NCBI RefSeq assembly: GCF_028368995.1
Contig: NZ_JAQNDL010000001.1
Coordinates: 1,674,001 to 1,738,000 of the forward strand
DNA length: 64,000 nucleotides
Direction of reading: 5' to 3'
DNA from: Nannocystis bainbridge
GTDB lineage: Bacteria; Myxococcota_A; Polyangia; Nannocystales; Nannocystaceae
This document shows, piece by piece, positions 19,476 through 28,302 of this stretch (position 1 is the stretch's first letter; every line of letters begins with the position of its first letter). Position numbers and translations under genes: made by a program. The notes below the pieces were generated by a model. That model was not told the DNA's origin and made no database searches. It worked only from the letters and a program-made list of their open reading frames with translations.

Positions 19476-20638
19476 CGACGCGAGCGTGGCTCGTGATGTT
19501 GGCGGCGGGCTGGCTCGGGCCGTGCCAACCACGGGCGCCGCAGCGCGAGACGGCGGCCGTGTCGGCGACGTCGCCGCAGCCGGGCCAGCCGACGCAGATC
19601 GAGCTGCCGCCCGACTCGCCGATGCTGCAGGCGGTGCGGATCGGCGAGGTCACCGCGCGCGAGCTGCCGTCCGACGAGGTCGTGTCGCCGGCGCAGATCG
19701 AGATCGATCCGAGCCGGCTGTCGCACGTGCTGCTGCCGGTGACCGGGCGCGTACGCGCGGTCGAGGTGAGGGTCGGCGATCACGTGCGCGCCGGTCAGAG
19801 GTTGCTCGAGCTCGACAGCCCCGAGGCCGATGCGGCGATCGCCCACTTCGAGCAGGCGGGGGCCGACGTGCTGGCGGCGCGGGCGGGGCTGGCCAAGGCG
19901 AACGCCGACCGCGCGCGCGTGCTCGGGCTGTTTCAGCACGACGCGGTGGCCCGCAAGGAGGTCGACAACGTCGAGGCGGCGCACGCCGAGGCCCGCGCGC
20001 AGCTGGTGCGCAGCACGGCCGATCGCAAGCAGGCGCGCCGCCGCCTCGAGCTGCTCGGTCTGAGGGTCGGCGACCCGCGCGACACGATCGCGGTCGAGGC
20101 GCCGATCTCGGGGACGGTGCTCGAGCTGCACGTGGCGCCCGGCGAGTTCCACTCCGACACGGCGCAGCCGCTGATGACGATCGCCGACCTCAGCGCGGTG
20201 CTCGTCACCGCCGACGTGCCGGAGAACCTGGTCCGTCTGGTCACGCTCGGCGAGTCGATGCAGCTCGAGCTGGGGGCGTATCCAGGCGAGACGTTCGCGG
20301 CGCGGGTGGTGCGGATCGCCGACACGGTGGAGCCGAAGACCCGGACGATCAAGGTGCAGGCGGCGCTGCCGAACCCCGAAGGCCGGCTGCGCCCGGAGAT
20401 GTTCGGGCGGGTCCGCCACGCGCGGGCGTCGGCGGCGATGCCGGCGGTGCCGCAATCGGCCGTGCTCCACCGCGACGGCGGCGACGTCGTGCTGGTCGAG
20501 CGGGGCGCGGGGAGCTTCGAGGTGCGGCCGGTGACGATCGGGGCGCGCAGCGGCGAGTGGCTCGGGCTCACCGAGGGCGGGAAGGTCGGCGACAAGGTGG
20601 TGATCGACGGCGGGCTGCTGCTGCTGCCGCCGGAGTGA
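19472..20638 (+). CDS. RND efflux periplasmic adaptor (CzcB/CusB-like)
   Basis: This 388-residue membrane-fusion protein has a GTG start overlapping the previous stop by 4 nt and a lipoprotein-like signal ending WLGPC. The barrel-sandwich half-motifs LLPVTGRVRAVEVRVGDHV and APISGTVLELHVAPGEF flank a helical hairpin (about 125-200), then the beta-barrel with PENLVRLVTLGESM and VVRIADTVEPKTRTIKVQ. The last is typical of the heavy-metal-efflux branch. It links the inner-membrane pump to the outer-membrane channel. No His- or Met-rich metal-binding tail is visible, so the metal cannot be named. Confidence 0.9.
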   Translation: MTTRAWLVMLAAGWLGPCQPRAPQRETAAVSATSPQPGQPTQIELPPDSPMLQAVRIGEVTARELPSDEVVSPAQIEIDPSRLSHVLLPVTGRVRAVEVRVGDHVRAGQRLLELDSPEADAAIAHFEQAGADVLAARAGLAKANADRARVLGLFQHDAVARKEVDNVEAAHAEARAQLVRSTADRKQARRRLELLGLRVGDPRDTIAVEAPISGTVLELHVAPGEFHSDTAQPLMTIADLSAVLVTADVPENLVRLVTLGESMQLELGAYPGETFAARVVRIADTVEPKTRTIKVQAALPNPEGRLRPEMFGRVRHARASAAMPAVPQSAVLHRDGGDVVLVERGAGSFEVRPVTIGARSGEWLGLTEGGKVGDKVVIDGGLLLLPPE

Positions 20639-20644
20639 CAGGCG

Positions 20645-23600
20645 ATGCTGACGCGACTCCCGACGCTGGCCCTGCGCTTCCGCCTCGCGGTGCTGTTCGC
20701 GGCGGTCCTGTGGATCGCGGCCGGGACGTACGCGCTGCTGACGCTCAAGATCGAGGCGTACCCCGACGTCTCGGACACGCAGGTGGTCGTCGTCACGACC
20801 TTGCCCGGCTACGCGGCCGAGGAGGTCGAGCAGCTGGTGACGGTGCCGATCGAGCGGGCCCTCGGCAGCGTGCCGCACGTGATCGGCCGGCGCTCGCGGA
20901 CGATCTTCGGCCTGTCGGTGGTCGAGCTGACGTTCGACGACCGCATCGACGACCTGGTGGCGCGCCAGGTGGTGCTGGAGAAGCTGCGTGACGCCGATCT
21001 GCCGCCGGGGGTGTCCTCGTCGCTCGGACCGATGTCGTCGGCGATCGGCGAGATGTACCGCTATCACCTCGTCAGCGACACGCTGACGCCGATGCGACTG
21101 CGGACCCTGCAGGACTGGGTGGTGGCGCCGCGGCTGCTGCAGGCGCCGGGGGTGGCCGATGTCGTCACGTTCGGCGGCGAGGTCCGGCAGTACCAGGTCG
21201 AGCTCGACCCGCTCGCGCTCGAGAAGTACCACCTGTCGATCGAGGACATCGACGGCGCGATCGAGGACAACAACGCCAACGCCGGCGGCGGGGTGATCGA
21301 CAACGGGCAGCAGGCGATCGCGGTGCGCAGCGTGGGTCAGCTGCAGTCGGCGGAGGACATCGCGTCGACGCTGGTGGGCGTCGACGACGGGGTGCCGATC
21401 TTCGTCCGCGACGTCGCCACGGTGCGGATCGGGGCCGCGCCGCCGACAGGCATCTTCGGCATCGACGCGACGCAGGGCGGGGTCGAGGGGCTGGTGCTGA
21501 TGCGCCGGTGGGAGAACCCGAGCGAGGTGCTGGCGGGGATCCACGCCCGCGTCGACGCGCTCAACGCCGGCGAGGAGCTGGCGGGGGCCCGCATCGTCGG
21601 GTTCTACGACCGCAGCGAGATGGTCGGCCGGACGCTGCGCACGGTGTCGCGCACGCTCGCCGAGGGCGTGAGCATCGTCGTGCTGGTGCTGGTGTTCCTG
21701 CTCGGCAGCGTGCGCGCGGCGTTGCTGACGGCGCTGACGATCCCGATGTCGCTGCTGTTCGCGTTCGTGTGCATGAAGCTGGCGGGGGTCGCGGCCAACC
21801 TGCTCAGCCTCGGCGCGCTCGACTTCGGCATCATCGTCGACGGTACGCTGGTGATGGTCGAGGCGCTGGTGCACCGGCTGCAGCGCCGCCCCGACCCGGG
21901 GGCGCCGGCGACGGTGGCGGAGCTCGACGAAGCGGCGTGCGCGACGGCGCGGCCGATCGTGTTCTCGCTGGCGATCATCATCGCCGCGTACCTGCCGCTG
22001 TTCATGCTGCAGCGGATCGAGCGGCGGCTGTTCACGCCGATGGCGTTCACGGTCAGCACGGCGCTGCTCGGCTCGCTGCTGCTGTGCCTGACGCTGACGC
22101 CGGTGCTCGCCAGCTACCTGTTCCGCCGCCGGGTCCGGATCCGCGACAGCCGGGTGATGAAGGCCAGCGCCCGCGCCTACGAGCGGTGGATCGGCCGGCT
22201 CGTCCGCCGCGCGCGGCTGGTGGTGATCGTGGCGGCGCTGGCGACGGTGGCGGCGCTGGTGGTCCTCGGGCGCCGCGTCGGCACCGAGTTCCTGCCGCAG
22301 CTCGACGAGGGCTCGATCTGGATCCGCTGCAACTTGCCGCCCGGGCTGTCGCTGTTCAAGTCGGCCGAGGTCGCGTCGACGATCCGCGCGCTGGTGCTGC
22401 AGTCGCCCGAGGTGCGGCTCGTCAGCTCGCAGACCGGCCGCAACGACTCCGGGACCGACCCGTACGGGCCCAACCGCAACGAGCTCCTGGTCGCGCTGCA
22501 ACCTTATGACACATGGCCTAAAGGACAGATCAAGGCCGACCTGGTCGAGGCGCTGGCGGCCCGGCTGCGCGCGGCGATCCCCGGCGCGACGTTCAGCTTC
22601 ACCCAGCCGATCCTCGACAACGCGACGGAGGCGGCGACCGGCTCGTCGGCCGACCTGGCGATCATCATCCGCGGCCCGGACCTCGGCGAGCTGCGTCGGC
22701 TGGCGGTGCAGAGCCGCGAGGTGGTGGCGGGCATCCCGGGCGCGGCCGACACGGCGATCGAGCAGGAGGCGGGGCAAGAGCAGCTGCGGCTGCGGCTGCG
22801 GCGGGCCGACATGGCGCGCCACGGGGTCGACGTCCGCGACGTGCAGCAGCTGGTGAGCCTGGCGATCGGCGGGCGCCCGATCGACACCGTCTACGAGGGC
22901 TCGCGGCGGTTCGCGGTGGCGCTGCGGTTCATCCCGGAGGCGCGGGCCAGCGGCGACGCGATCGGCCGCCTGCTGATCACGCCGCACCGCGGGGGCCGGG
23001 TGCCGCTGGCCGAGGTCGCCGACATCGAGGTGGTCGAAGGCGCGACGATCATCGCCCGGCGCGAGAACCACCGCCAAGTCACGGTGCGCACCAACATCCG
23101 CGGGCGCGATCAGGGCAGCTTCGTGGCCGAGGCGCAGGCCAGGCTGCGGGCAGCGCTGCAGCTGCCGCCCGGGTACCAGCTCGAGTGGGGCGGGCAGTTC
23201 GAGAACCTCGAGCGCGCGCGCCGGCGCCTGGTGGTGATCCTGCCGCTGACGCTCGGCATCATCGTGTCGCTGCTGTTCTTCGCGTTCCGCTCGCTGCGCT
23301 GGGCGCTGCTGGTGCTGGCGTGCGTGCCGTTCTCGCTGCTCGGCGGGGTGTTCGCGCTGTGGCTGCGCGGGATCCACCTCAGCGTGTCGGCGGCGGTCGG
23401 GATGGTGTCGCTGTTCGGGGTGGCGGTGATGAGCGGGGTGCTGCTGGTCGAGTCGATCCGCACGGCCGAGGCGGACACGGCCGCGGAGTCGGCGGTGCGC
23501 GGGGCGACCCGGGCGCTACGGCCGCTGCTGCTGATGATCCTGGTGGCGCTGCTCGGGATGGTCCCGGCCGCTCGCGCGACCGGCATCGGCTCGGACGTGC

Positions 23601-23794
23601 AGCGCCCGCTGGCGACGGTGGTGGTCGGCGGGCTGCTCTCGACGCTGTTCTTGACGCTGCTGGTGCTGCCGTGTGCGGCCTCGCTGGTCCCGCGGACCAG
23701 GGCGGGGAAGCGGCAGGGTGGTGCATCGGACATGTCCCATGCGACATGTAAAGATGGACATTCCCCGTCGGACATGAGCGCTCCCGGCCCATGA
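20645..23794 (+). CDS. heavy-metal-efflux RND pump (CzcA/CusA-like)
   Basis: This 1049-residue inner-membrane proton antiporter has the twelve-segment RND layout and two large periplasmic loops. The N-terminus (LKIEAYPDVSDTQVVV), the loop SSLGPMSSAIGEMYRY and TM4 DFGIIVDGTLVMVE are diagnostic of the HME branch; other hallmarks are FLPQLDEGSIWIR and AVGMVSLFGVAVMSG. The last ~20 residues (SDMSHATCK...) are encoded by units of a 14-bp repeat array, so the natural end of the protein has been replaced or extended by repeat DNA. A short stretch at 22500-22530 uses AT-richer codons than its surroundings. It starts 6 nt after the adaptor gene; the three genes are one operon. Confidence 0.92.
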   Translation: MLTRLPTLALRFRLAVLFAAVLWIAAGTYALLTLKIEAYPDVSDTQVVVVTTLPGYAAEEVEQLVTVPIERALGSVPHVIGRRSRTIFGLSVVELTFDDRIDDLVARQVVLEKLRDADLPPGVSSSLGPMSSAIGEMYRYHLVSDTLTPMRLRTLQDWVVAPRLLQAPGVADVVTFGGEVRQYQVELDPLALEKYHLSIEDIDGAIEDNNANAGGGVIDNGQQAIAVRSVGQLQSAEDIASTLVGVDDGVPIFVRDVATVRIGAAPPTGIFGIDATQGGVEGLVLMRRWENPSEVLAGIHARVDALNAGEELAGARIVGFYDRSEMVGRTLRTVSRTLAEGVSIVVLVLVFLLGSVRAALLTALTIPMSLLFAFVCMKLAGVAANLLSLGALDFGIIVDGTLVMVEALVHRLQRRPDPGAPATVAELDEAACATARPIVFSLAIIIAAYLPLFMLQRIERRLFTPMAFTVSTALLGSLLLCLTLTPVLASYLFRRRVRIRDSRVMKASARAYERWIGRLVRRARLVVIVAALATVAALVVLGRRVGTEFLPQLDEGSIWIRCNLPPGLSLFKSAEVASTIRALVLQSPEVRLVSSQTGRNDSGTDPYGPNRNELLVALQPYDTWPKGQIKADLVEALAARLRAAIPGATFSFTQPILDNATEAATGSSADLAIIIRGPDLGELRRLAVQSREVVAGIPGAADTAIEQEAGQEQLRLRLRRADMARHGVDVRDVQQLVSLAIGGRPIDTVYEGSRRFAVALRFIPEARASGDAIGRLLITPHRGGRVPLAEVADIEVVEGATIIARRENHRQVTVRTNIRGRDQGSFVAEAQARLRAALQLPPGYQLEWGGQFENLERARRRLVVILPLTLGIIVSLLFFAFRSLRWALLVLACVPFSLLGGVFALWLRGIHLSVSAAVGMVSLFGVAVMSGVLLVESIRTAEADTAAESAVRGATRALRPLLLMILVALLGMVPAARATGIGSDVQRPLATVVVGGLLSTLFLTLLVLPCAASLVPRTRAGKRQGGASDMSHATCKDGHSPSDMSAPGP
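22511..22532. repeat. possible two-unit 14-bp repeat inside the pump gene
   Basis: ACATGGCC at 22511 and ACAGATCA at 22525 keep the 14-bp step and lie in an AT-richer patch of the CDS. The encoded residues (YDTWPKGQI) fit the family without extra length, so this may be chance. Confidence 0.25.
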
Positions 23795-23829
23795 CATGTC
23801 CTCCACGACATGCCCGGAAAGACACCTTT
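23730..23829. repeat. 14-bp array, four plus three units
   Basis: Units start at 23730, 23744, 23758 and 23772 (step 14), then at 23794, 23808 and 23822 (step 14, shifted by 8). The first block encodes the C-terminus of the RND pump; the second lies between its stop and the end of the convergent kinase gene. Confidence 0.85.
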
Positions 23830-23834
23830 GTTCT

Positions 23835-26800
23835 TCACGGCTCCCGCGCCGCCAGCCACGCCTCTGCGCGCTGCAGCTCGCCCGCGCGCGACTTGTCGCG
23901 CCAGCCCGCGAGCGCCGCCGCGATCAGCGGGCGGGCCGCGGCCGGCACCTCGCGCGCCGCCCCTGTGAGGCCCTGCGCGCGCAGGAAGCGGGCCCGCAGC
24001 GCCGGCAAGTGGTCGGGCTCGGCGACCACCTCGTAGATCGCCAGCGCCTCACCGGCCAGCTCGGCCGTCTCCTCGAAGCGCTCGCGCGCCAGCGCCAGCC
24101 CGGCGAGCGCGACGATCGAGCCCGCGAGGATCAGGTTGTGCGGCGGCGCCAGGCGCTCGAGGTCGGCCCGCGCCTGTTGCAGGTCGGCTTCGGCCTCGTC
24201 GAGGCGCCCGAGCTTCACGCGGATCTCGCCGAGGATCACCGCGATCGCGGCGGCGTCGAGGCTGCTCTCGGCGGCAGCCAGGGCCGCGTGCATCTGCGCC
24301 AGCGGCCCTATCGCCTCGTCCGGGCGACCGATCGCGTCGAGGGCCCGGCCGCGGGCCGACAGCAGCCACTGGTATTTCGCCTGCGACGGCTCGGGCGTCG
24401 GCAAGCGAGCCAGCGCGCGCGCATACTCGGCCTCCATCCCCGCCGCGTCGCCCGCGAGCGCGAACAGCCGCACGCGCTCGCACAGCACCGCGTCGTACGT
24501 CATCGACGCCTCGGGCACCTCCGCCAGCGCCGCGTCGAGGTGCACGCGCGCCTCTGCCAGCAGCCCCTCGTCGAGCTCGACCAGCGCCATCCCGTGGCGG
24601 ATCATCCCGCGCACGTAGCCGTTGTCGAGGCTGTCGAAGCGCTGCTCGATCGACCGCATCGCCGCCAGCGCCTGCCGCGGCCGACCGAGGCGCCACAGCC
24701 CGTCGGCCAGCAGCCACGCGTGGCGCAGGTGCACCGCGTGGCGCGGCCCGAACAGCGCCTCCGAGGCCGCGGCGGCGCGGGCGTACAGCGCCACCATGTC
24801 CTCGTCGCGGTTCTGCTGGCGCGCCAGCAGCCCGAGGTTGGCGGTGGTCTCGAGGCCCTTCGGCGTGTCGCTGCGGCCGTGCCGCTCGCGCAGCGCCGCC
24901 GCCTGCTCCCAGTAGTCGCGGGTCGCCGGCAGGTCGCGGCTGGCGATCATCACCGCGCCCATGTTGTTGAGGAACTCGGCGTACAGATCGACGTCGCCCG
25001 CGACCCTGCGGTTGATCGCCGTCACCAGCGGGATCTCGGCGCGCGCCTCCTGCGGGCGGCTCAGCGGGATCGCCCGCAGATAGGCCCGCTTCGAGCTGGC
25101 CTGCGCCGCCACCGCGTCGTGCCCGGCTCCGATCGCGGCCAGCAGCGCCTCCGTGAACGCGCTCTCGGCCTCGGCGTGACGGCCCGCCTCCATCGCCAGG
25201 CTGCCGCGCTGCAGCAGCGCCTCGGCGCGCAGCGGCTCGTAGGTCAGCGCCGAGCTGTCCTTGAGGACATCTCCTACCAGCGCCTCGCCGAGCGCGTACT
25301 GGGCCGCGTCCTCGCGGACCTGCGCGCGCGCCAGGGCCTCGCGGTGGGCCTGCACGGCCACGCGCAGGTGCGGCTCGTCGGGCGGCGGGACCGCGGCGGT
25401 GAGCGCCTCGACATCGGCGCAGCGGGCCAGCGGCGGCAGCTCGGCGGTCGCCTGGACCACCGCCCCGACCCCGGCCGCGTCGACCTGCGTGAGCGCGAGC
25501 ACCAGCGCGTCGAGGCCGGCGCGCCGCTGGTCGAGGCACGCGGTGCGGAGGTCGAACAGCGGCGACGACTGCCGCGCCTCCACGTGGGCCACGCACGCCT
25601 CGTTGCGCATCTCGACCCATGAAGCCGCGTATCGATCGATCCGCCCCGGCACGCTCGCCAGCGCCTCCGTGGCCGCGGCCGTGCCCGCCTTCGTCAGCGC
25701 CGCGCGGACCGCCGCCGCGCGGGCCGGGTCCCATACGCCTGCCAGCTCGGCCTGCGCGTCGGGGCAGCGGGCTGCCTCCGGCCCGCGCTCCGCGGCGAAG
25801 AACGCCGCCGTCGCGGTCGCCACCGCCGTCAAGCCGAGCACCGCGAGGCGCCGGCGCGTCGCCCCCGGATCGTGCTCGAGCTCGGCCAGCAGCGCCGTCA
25901 TCGACGGGAAGCGCTCGTCTGGCGCGCTCGCCAGCCCGCGGCGCAGCGCCCGGAAGATCCGCGCCGGCACCGGCGTGCCCGCGGGCGGCGGCGCCACCTT
26001 GCCGCGCCGCAGCTCGGCCAGCAGCGTCGCCAGCGACGTCGTATCGAACGCCGGCTGCTTGTAGAGGCATTGATACAGCGACACGCAGAAGCTGAACTGA
26101 TCGCTGGCCGCCGTCGAGGGCTCGCCGCGGTGGGCCTCGGGCGACATATACGCCGGCGTGCCGAGGACCACCCCGGTGCGCGTCAGCGGGGCCAGGTGCG
26201 ACGCGGCCTGCTGGATGTGACGCGGCAGATCGGGCTCGGCCGGCGCCCCGTCGTCGGCCGCGCGGGCCAGCCCGAAGTCGAGCACCTTGACCGTACCGTC
26301 GTCGCCGACCATCACGTTGGCCGGCTTGAAGTCGCGGTGGATGAGGCCCGCGCGGTGGGCCGCCTCGAGCCCGCGGCCGGCGCGGACGAACACCGCCACG
26401 ATCTCGCGCCACGGCCGGTCCTGCTGGGCCCACGCGTCGAGCGACGCGCCGCGGACGAACTCCATCGCCACGAACACCTGATCGTCGTCGCGCCCGACCT
26501 CGTGGACCGTGACGATGTTGGGGTGCTGCAGCCGGGCCATCGCCTGCGCCTCGCGCATCAGTCGCCCGCGCGACAGCGAAAGGTCGCGCACCGACTCGGA
26601 GAGCAGCAGCTTGACCGCGACCTTGCGGTCGAGCAGGTCGTCGTAGGCCGCGTAGACCACCCCCATCCCGCCGCGCCCGATCACCCCCAGGATCTGGAAC
26701 CGCCCGATCTGCACCGGCGTCGTCCGGCGCGGGAACAGGGCCCGCTTGACCAGACGCTTGTCGAGCCCGACCTCGTCTGCCTCCGGCGTCGGCAGCCGCG

Positions 26801-26921
26801 GGATCGTGTCGCTATCGCCGCGGACGGACGGTTCGGACGGCTCTCCGCCCTCGTCCGTGCCTCCGTTGGTCTCGTCGGGCGTCATGGCCGGTGCGGACAG
26901 TGTGTCTGAATTCATGGCCAT
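23835..26921 (-). CDS. Ser/Thr kinase with membrane segment and helical-repeat C-terminus
   Basis: This 1028-residue protein has an acidic N-tail, then KRLVKRALFPRRTTPVQIGRF, a lead-in shared with the kinase at 38176. Kinase domain at about 73-345: GRGGMGVV, Lys104, HRDFKPAN, LDFGLA and GTPAYMSPEA. A weak membrane segment near 360-378 is followed by the Cys-containing module seen in three other kinases (RCPDAQAEL, DRYAASW, later two Cys). The remaining 500 residues are degenerate TPR-like repeats. Start is ATG 26921 or 26915, with no ribosome-binding site to decide. The paralogous kinase at 38176 also has this layout, so the two probably arose by duplication. Confidence 0.9.
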   Translation of the reverse strand: MAMNSDTLSAPAMTPDETNGGTDEGGEPSEPSVRGDSDTIPRLPTPEADEVGLDKRLVKRALFPRRTTPVQIGRFQILGVIGRGGMGVVYAAYDDLLDRKVAVKLLLSESVRDLSLSRGRLMREAQAMARLQHPNIVTVHEVGRDDDQVFVAMEFVRGASLDAWAQQDRPWREIVAVFVRAGRGLEAAHRAGLIHRDFKPANVMVGDDGTVKVLDFGLARAADDGAPAEPDLPRHIQQAASHLAPLTRTGVVLGTPAYMSPEAHRGEPSTAASDQFSFCVSLYQCLYKQPAFDTTSLATLLAELRRGKVAPPPAGTPVPARIFRALRRGLASAPDERFPSMTALLAELEHDPGATRRRLAVLGLTAVATATAAFFAAERGPEAARCPDAQAELAGVWDPARAAAVRAALTKAGTAAATEALASVPGRIDRYAASWVEMRNEACVAHVEARQSSPLFDLRTACLDQRRAGLDALVLALTQVDAAGVGAVVQATAELPPLARCADVEALTAAVPPPDEPHLRVAVQAHREALARAQVREDAAQYALGEALVGDVLKDSSALTYEPLRAEALLQRGSLAMEAGRHAEAESAFTEALLAAIGAGHDAVAAQASSKRAYLRAIPLSRPQEARAEIPLVTAINRRVAGDVDLYAEFLNNMGAVMIASRDLPATRDYWEQAAALRERHGRSDTPKGLETTANLGLLARQQNRDEDMVALYARAAAASEALFGPRHAVHLRHAWLLADGLWRLGRPRQALAAMRSIEQRFDSLDNGYVRGMIRHGMALVELDEGLLAEARVHLDAALAEVPEASMTYDAVLCERVRLFALAGDAAGMEAEYARALARLPTPEPSQAKYQWLLSARGRALDAIGRPDEAIGPLAQMHAALAAAESSLDAAAIAVILGEIRVKLGRLDEAEADLQQARADLERLAPPHNLILAGSIVALAGLALARERFEETAELAGEALAIYEVVAEPDHLPALRARFLRAQGLTGAAREVPAAARPLIAAALAGWRDKSRAGELQRAEAWLAAREP

Positions 26922-27141
26922 CGGGCGGACGCCCCGTCATCCCGCTTCGAGCATTCAGGTCACGCGCGCCGTCGGACCTCGCGGTCGCCGCCGGAGACGC
27001 CGCTCACGACGGAGACTTCCCGCTGCGGAGCGCTCGAACGGGCCCTGGAGGCCTATTTGCGCCGCCGCGACGGAAAGTTCCGGAGGCGGGCAATTGAAGC
27101 CGACACGGCGGTCACCTGCCGGATGTAGTTCGGGCACTACC

Positions 27142-28239
27142 ATGCACAAGACGACCCACAACCTCTTCCTCCTGGCTTCCACCCTTACCCTCGCCGTCGG
27201 TTGCGACGCGCCGCTCGCCGACGATTTCGCCGTCGGCTCCGAGTTCCGCTGCGTCGGCTCCGATTGCACCCCGCCGCCGGTCGGCAACACCTCCATGGTC
27301 GGCGACCACATGCTGTCGAACATCAAGGAGATCATCAACGGCGACGCCGCCAACTTCACCGCCGACATCCGGGTCACCGGCGGCTTCGGCCTCCACGACG
27401 AAATCCCGCGGGCGTTCACGGACTTCCTCGTCAAAGAGGACGGCCAGCTCCAGCTCGATCTCGGCTACTTCGGCATGCTCACCGGTGAAGCCGTCGAGGG
27501 CGCCGTGTTCGACCTCCTCGTCACCCCGTATGACCCGCTGGAGGCGCCGTTCACCGGCCAGCTGAGGATCGAAGACGTCGAGTGCGAGCCGGGCCTCTAC
27601 ATCTCGAGCGTGAGCATCTGCCGCTACGTGTTCGTCACCGACGTCGAGCCCAAGGACGACGAGCTCTACCCCGAGACCTCGAAGGGCTCCGGCTGGTACC
27701 ACGTCTGCCCCGACGACGACGACGGCGGCCTGCTCGCCGCCAACTACCGCTTCAGCTCCGTGCTGAGCCCCGAGGTCACCCTGGGCTACAGCCCCGCCGC
27801 CGGCCCGACGATCGACTTGGACAGCGGCTACTTCATCAACGGCTGCCTCAACGGCGCGGTGTCGAAGGGCCAGTACCGCCTCAACGCCTTCTACGACGCC
27901 AGCACCTACCGCGGCCTGAAGGCCAGCCAGCGCACCGCCATGCTGCGCATGTGGATGGCCTGGCACGACGACGCGCCGCGCACCGAGCCCGGCAACCTGA
28001 TCTCGCCGCACGACCCGCTCGGCGGCCTGTTCACCTGGACCTCCGCCTCGGGCTGGAACATCGAAGGCGGCTACGACGAGGACGGCGCCAGCTGCCGCGG
28101 CGGCTCGACCACCCACGGCAAGCACCGCGAGGTCGTCAACCCCGTGCTCAACCTGACCGGCTGGTCCTCGCTGCCCCATTGCAACACCGCCACCACGCTC
28201 GCCGCCAAGGCGGTGCTCGGCGTCAAGGTCAACAACTGA
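27142..28239 (+). CDS. secreted lipoprotein of unknown function
   Basis: This 365-residue protein has a clear lipoprotein signal, MHKTTHNLFLLASTLTLAVGC (Cys about residue 21). The mature protein has eight or more Cys, Trp/Tyr-rich beta-like segments and an acidic patch near CPDDDDGG. It ends with NLTGWSSLPHC. Codon use is normal for the window. The pattern of exported Cys-rich protein with evenly spaced aromatic residues resembles other Nannocystineae lipoproteins, but I do not recognise a named domain. It is divergent from the kinase at 26921, with a 220-bp control region in which I see no array. Confidence 0.7.
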   Translation: MHKTTHNLFLLASTLTLAVGCDAPLADDFAVGSEFRCVGSDCTPPPVGNTSMVGDHMLSNIKEIINGDAANFTADIRVTGGFGLHDEIPRAFTDFLVKEDGQLQLDLGYFGMLTGEAVEGAVFDLLVTPYDPLEAPFTGQLRIEDVECEPGLYISSVSICRYVFVTDVEPKDDELYPETSKGSGWYHVCPDDDDGGLLAANYRFSSVLSPEVTLGYSPAAGPTIDLDSGYFINGCLNGAVSKGQYRLNAFYDASTYRGLKASQRTAMLRMWMAWHDDAPRTEPGNLISPHDPLGGLFTWTSASGWNIEGGYDEDGASCRGGSTTHGKHREVVNPVLNLTGWSSLPHCNTATTLAAKAVLGVKVNN

Positions 28240-28289
28240 GACGCGCGGCGACGGACCGCGCGCGGGCGGCCGCGCGCGGGCGGCCGTGT

Positions 28290-28295
28290 TAGCAT
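28290..28295 (+). promoter_or_regulatory. -10-like TAGCAT
   Basis: TAGCAT ends 7 nt before the ATG at 28303, with no Shine-Dalgarno sequence. Just upstream, CGCGCGCGGGCGGC is directly duplicated. Confidence 0.5.
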
Positions 28296-28302
28296 CGAAC
28301 GC

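Noticed and set aside
18617..20638. A 673-residue adaptor protein starting inside the outer-membrane channel gene
   Set aside because: The first 285 codons are the shadow of the channel gene in another frame; the real adaptor starts at the GTGA overlap at 19472.
25253..25275. Array units inside the kinase gene (AGCTGTCC...ACATCTCC)
   Set aside because: The step is 15, the cores are weak and the encoded residues fit the protein. Chance is likely.
27142..28239. ADYC-domain protein
   Set aside because: Exported Cys-rich lipoproteins of this length in myxobacteria often carry that domain, but I could not find its core motif here.
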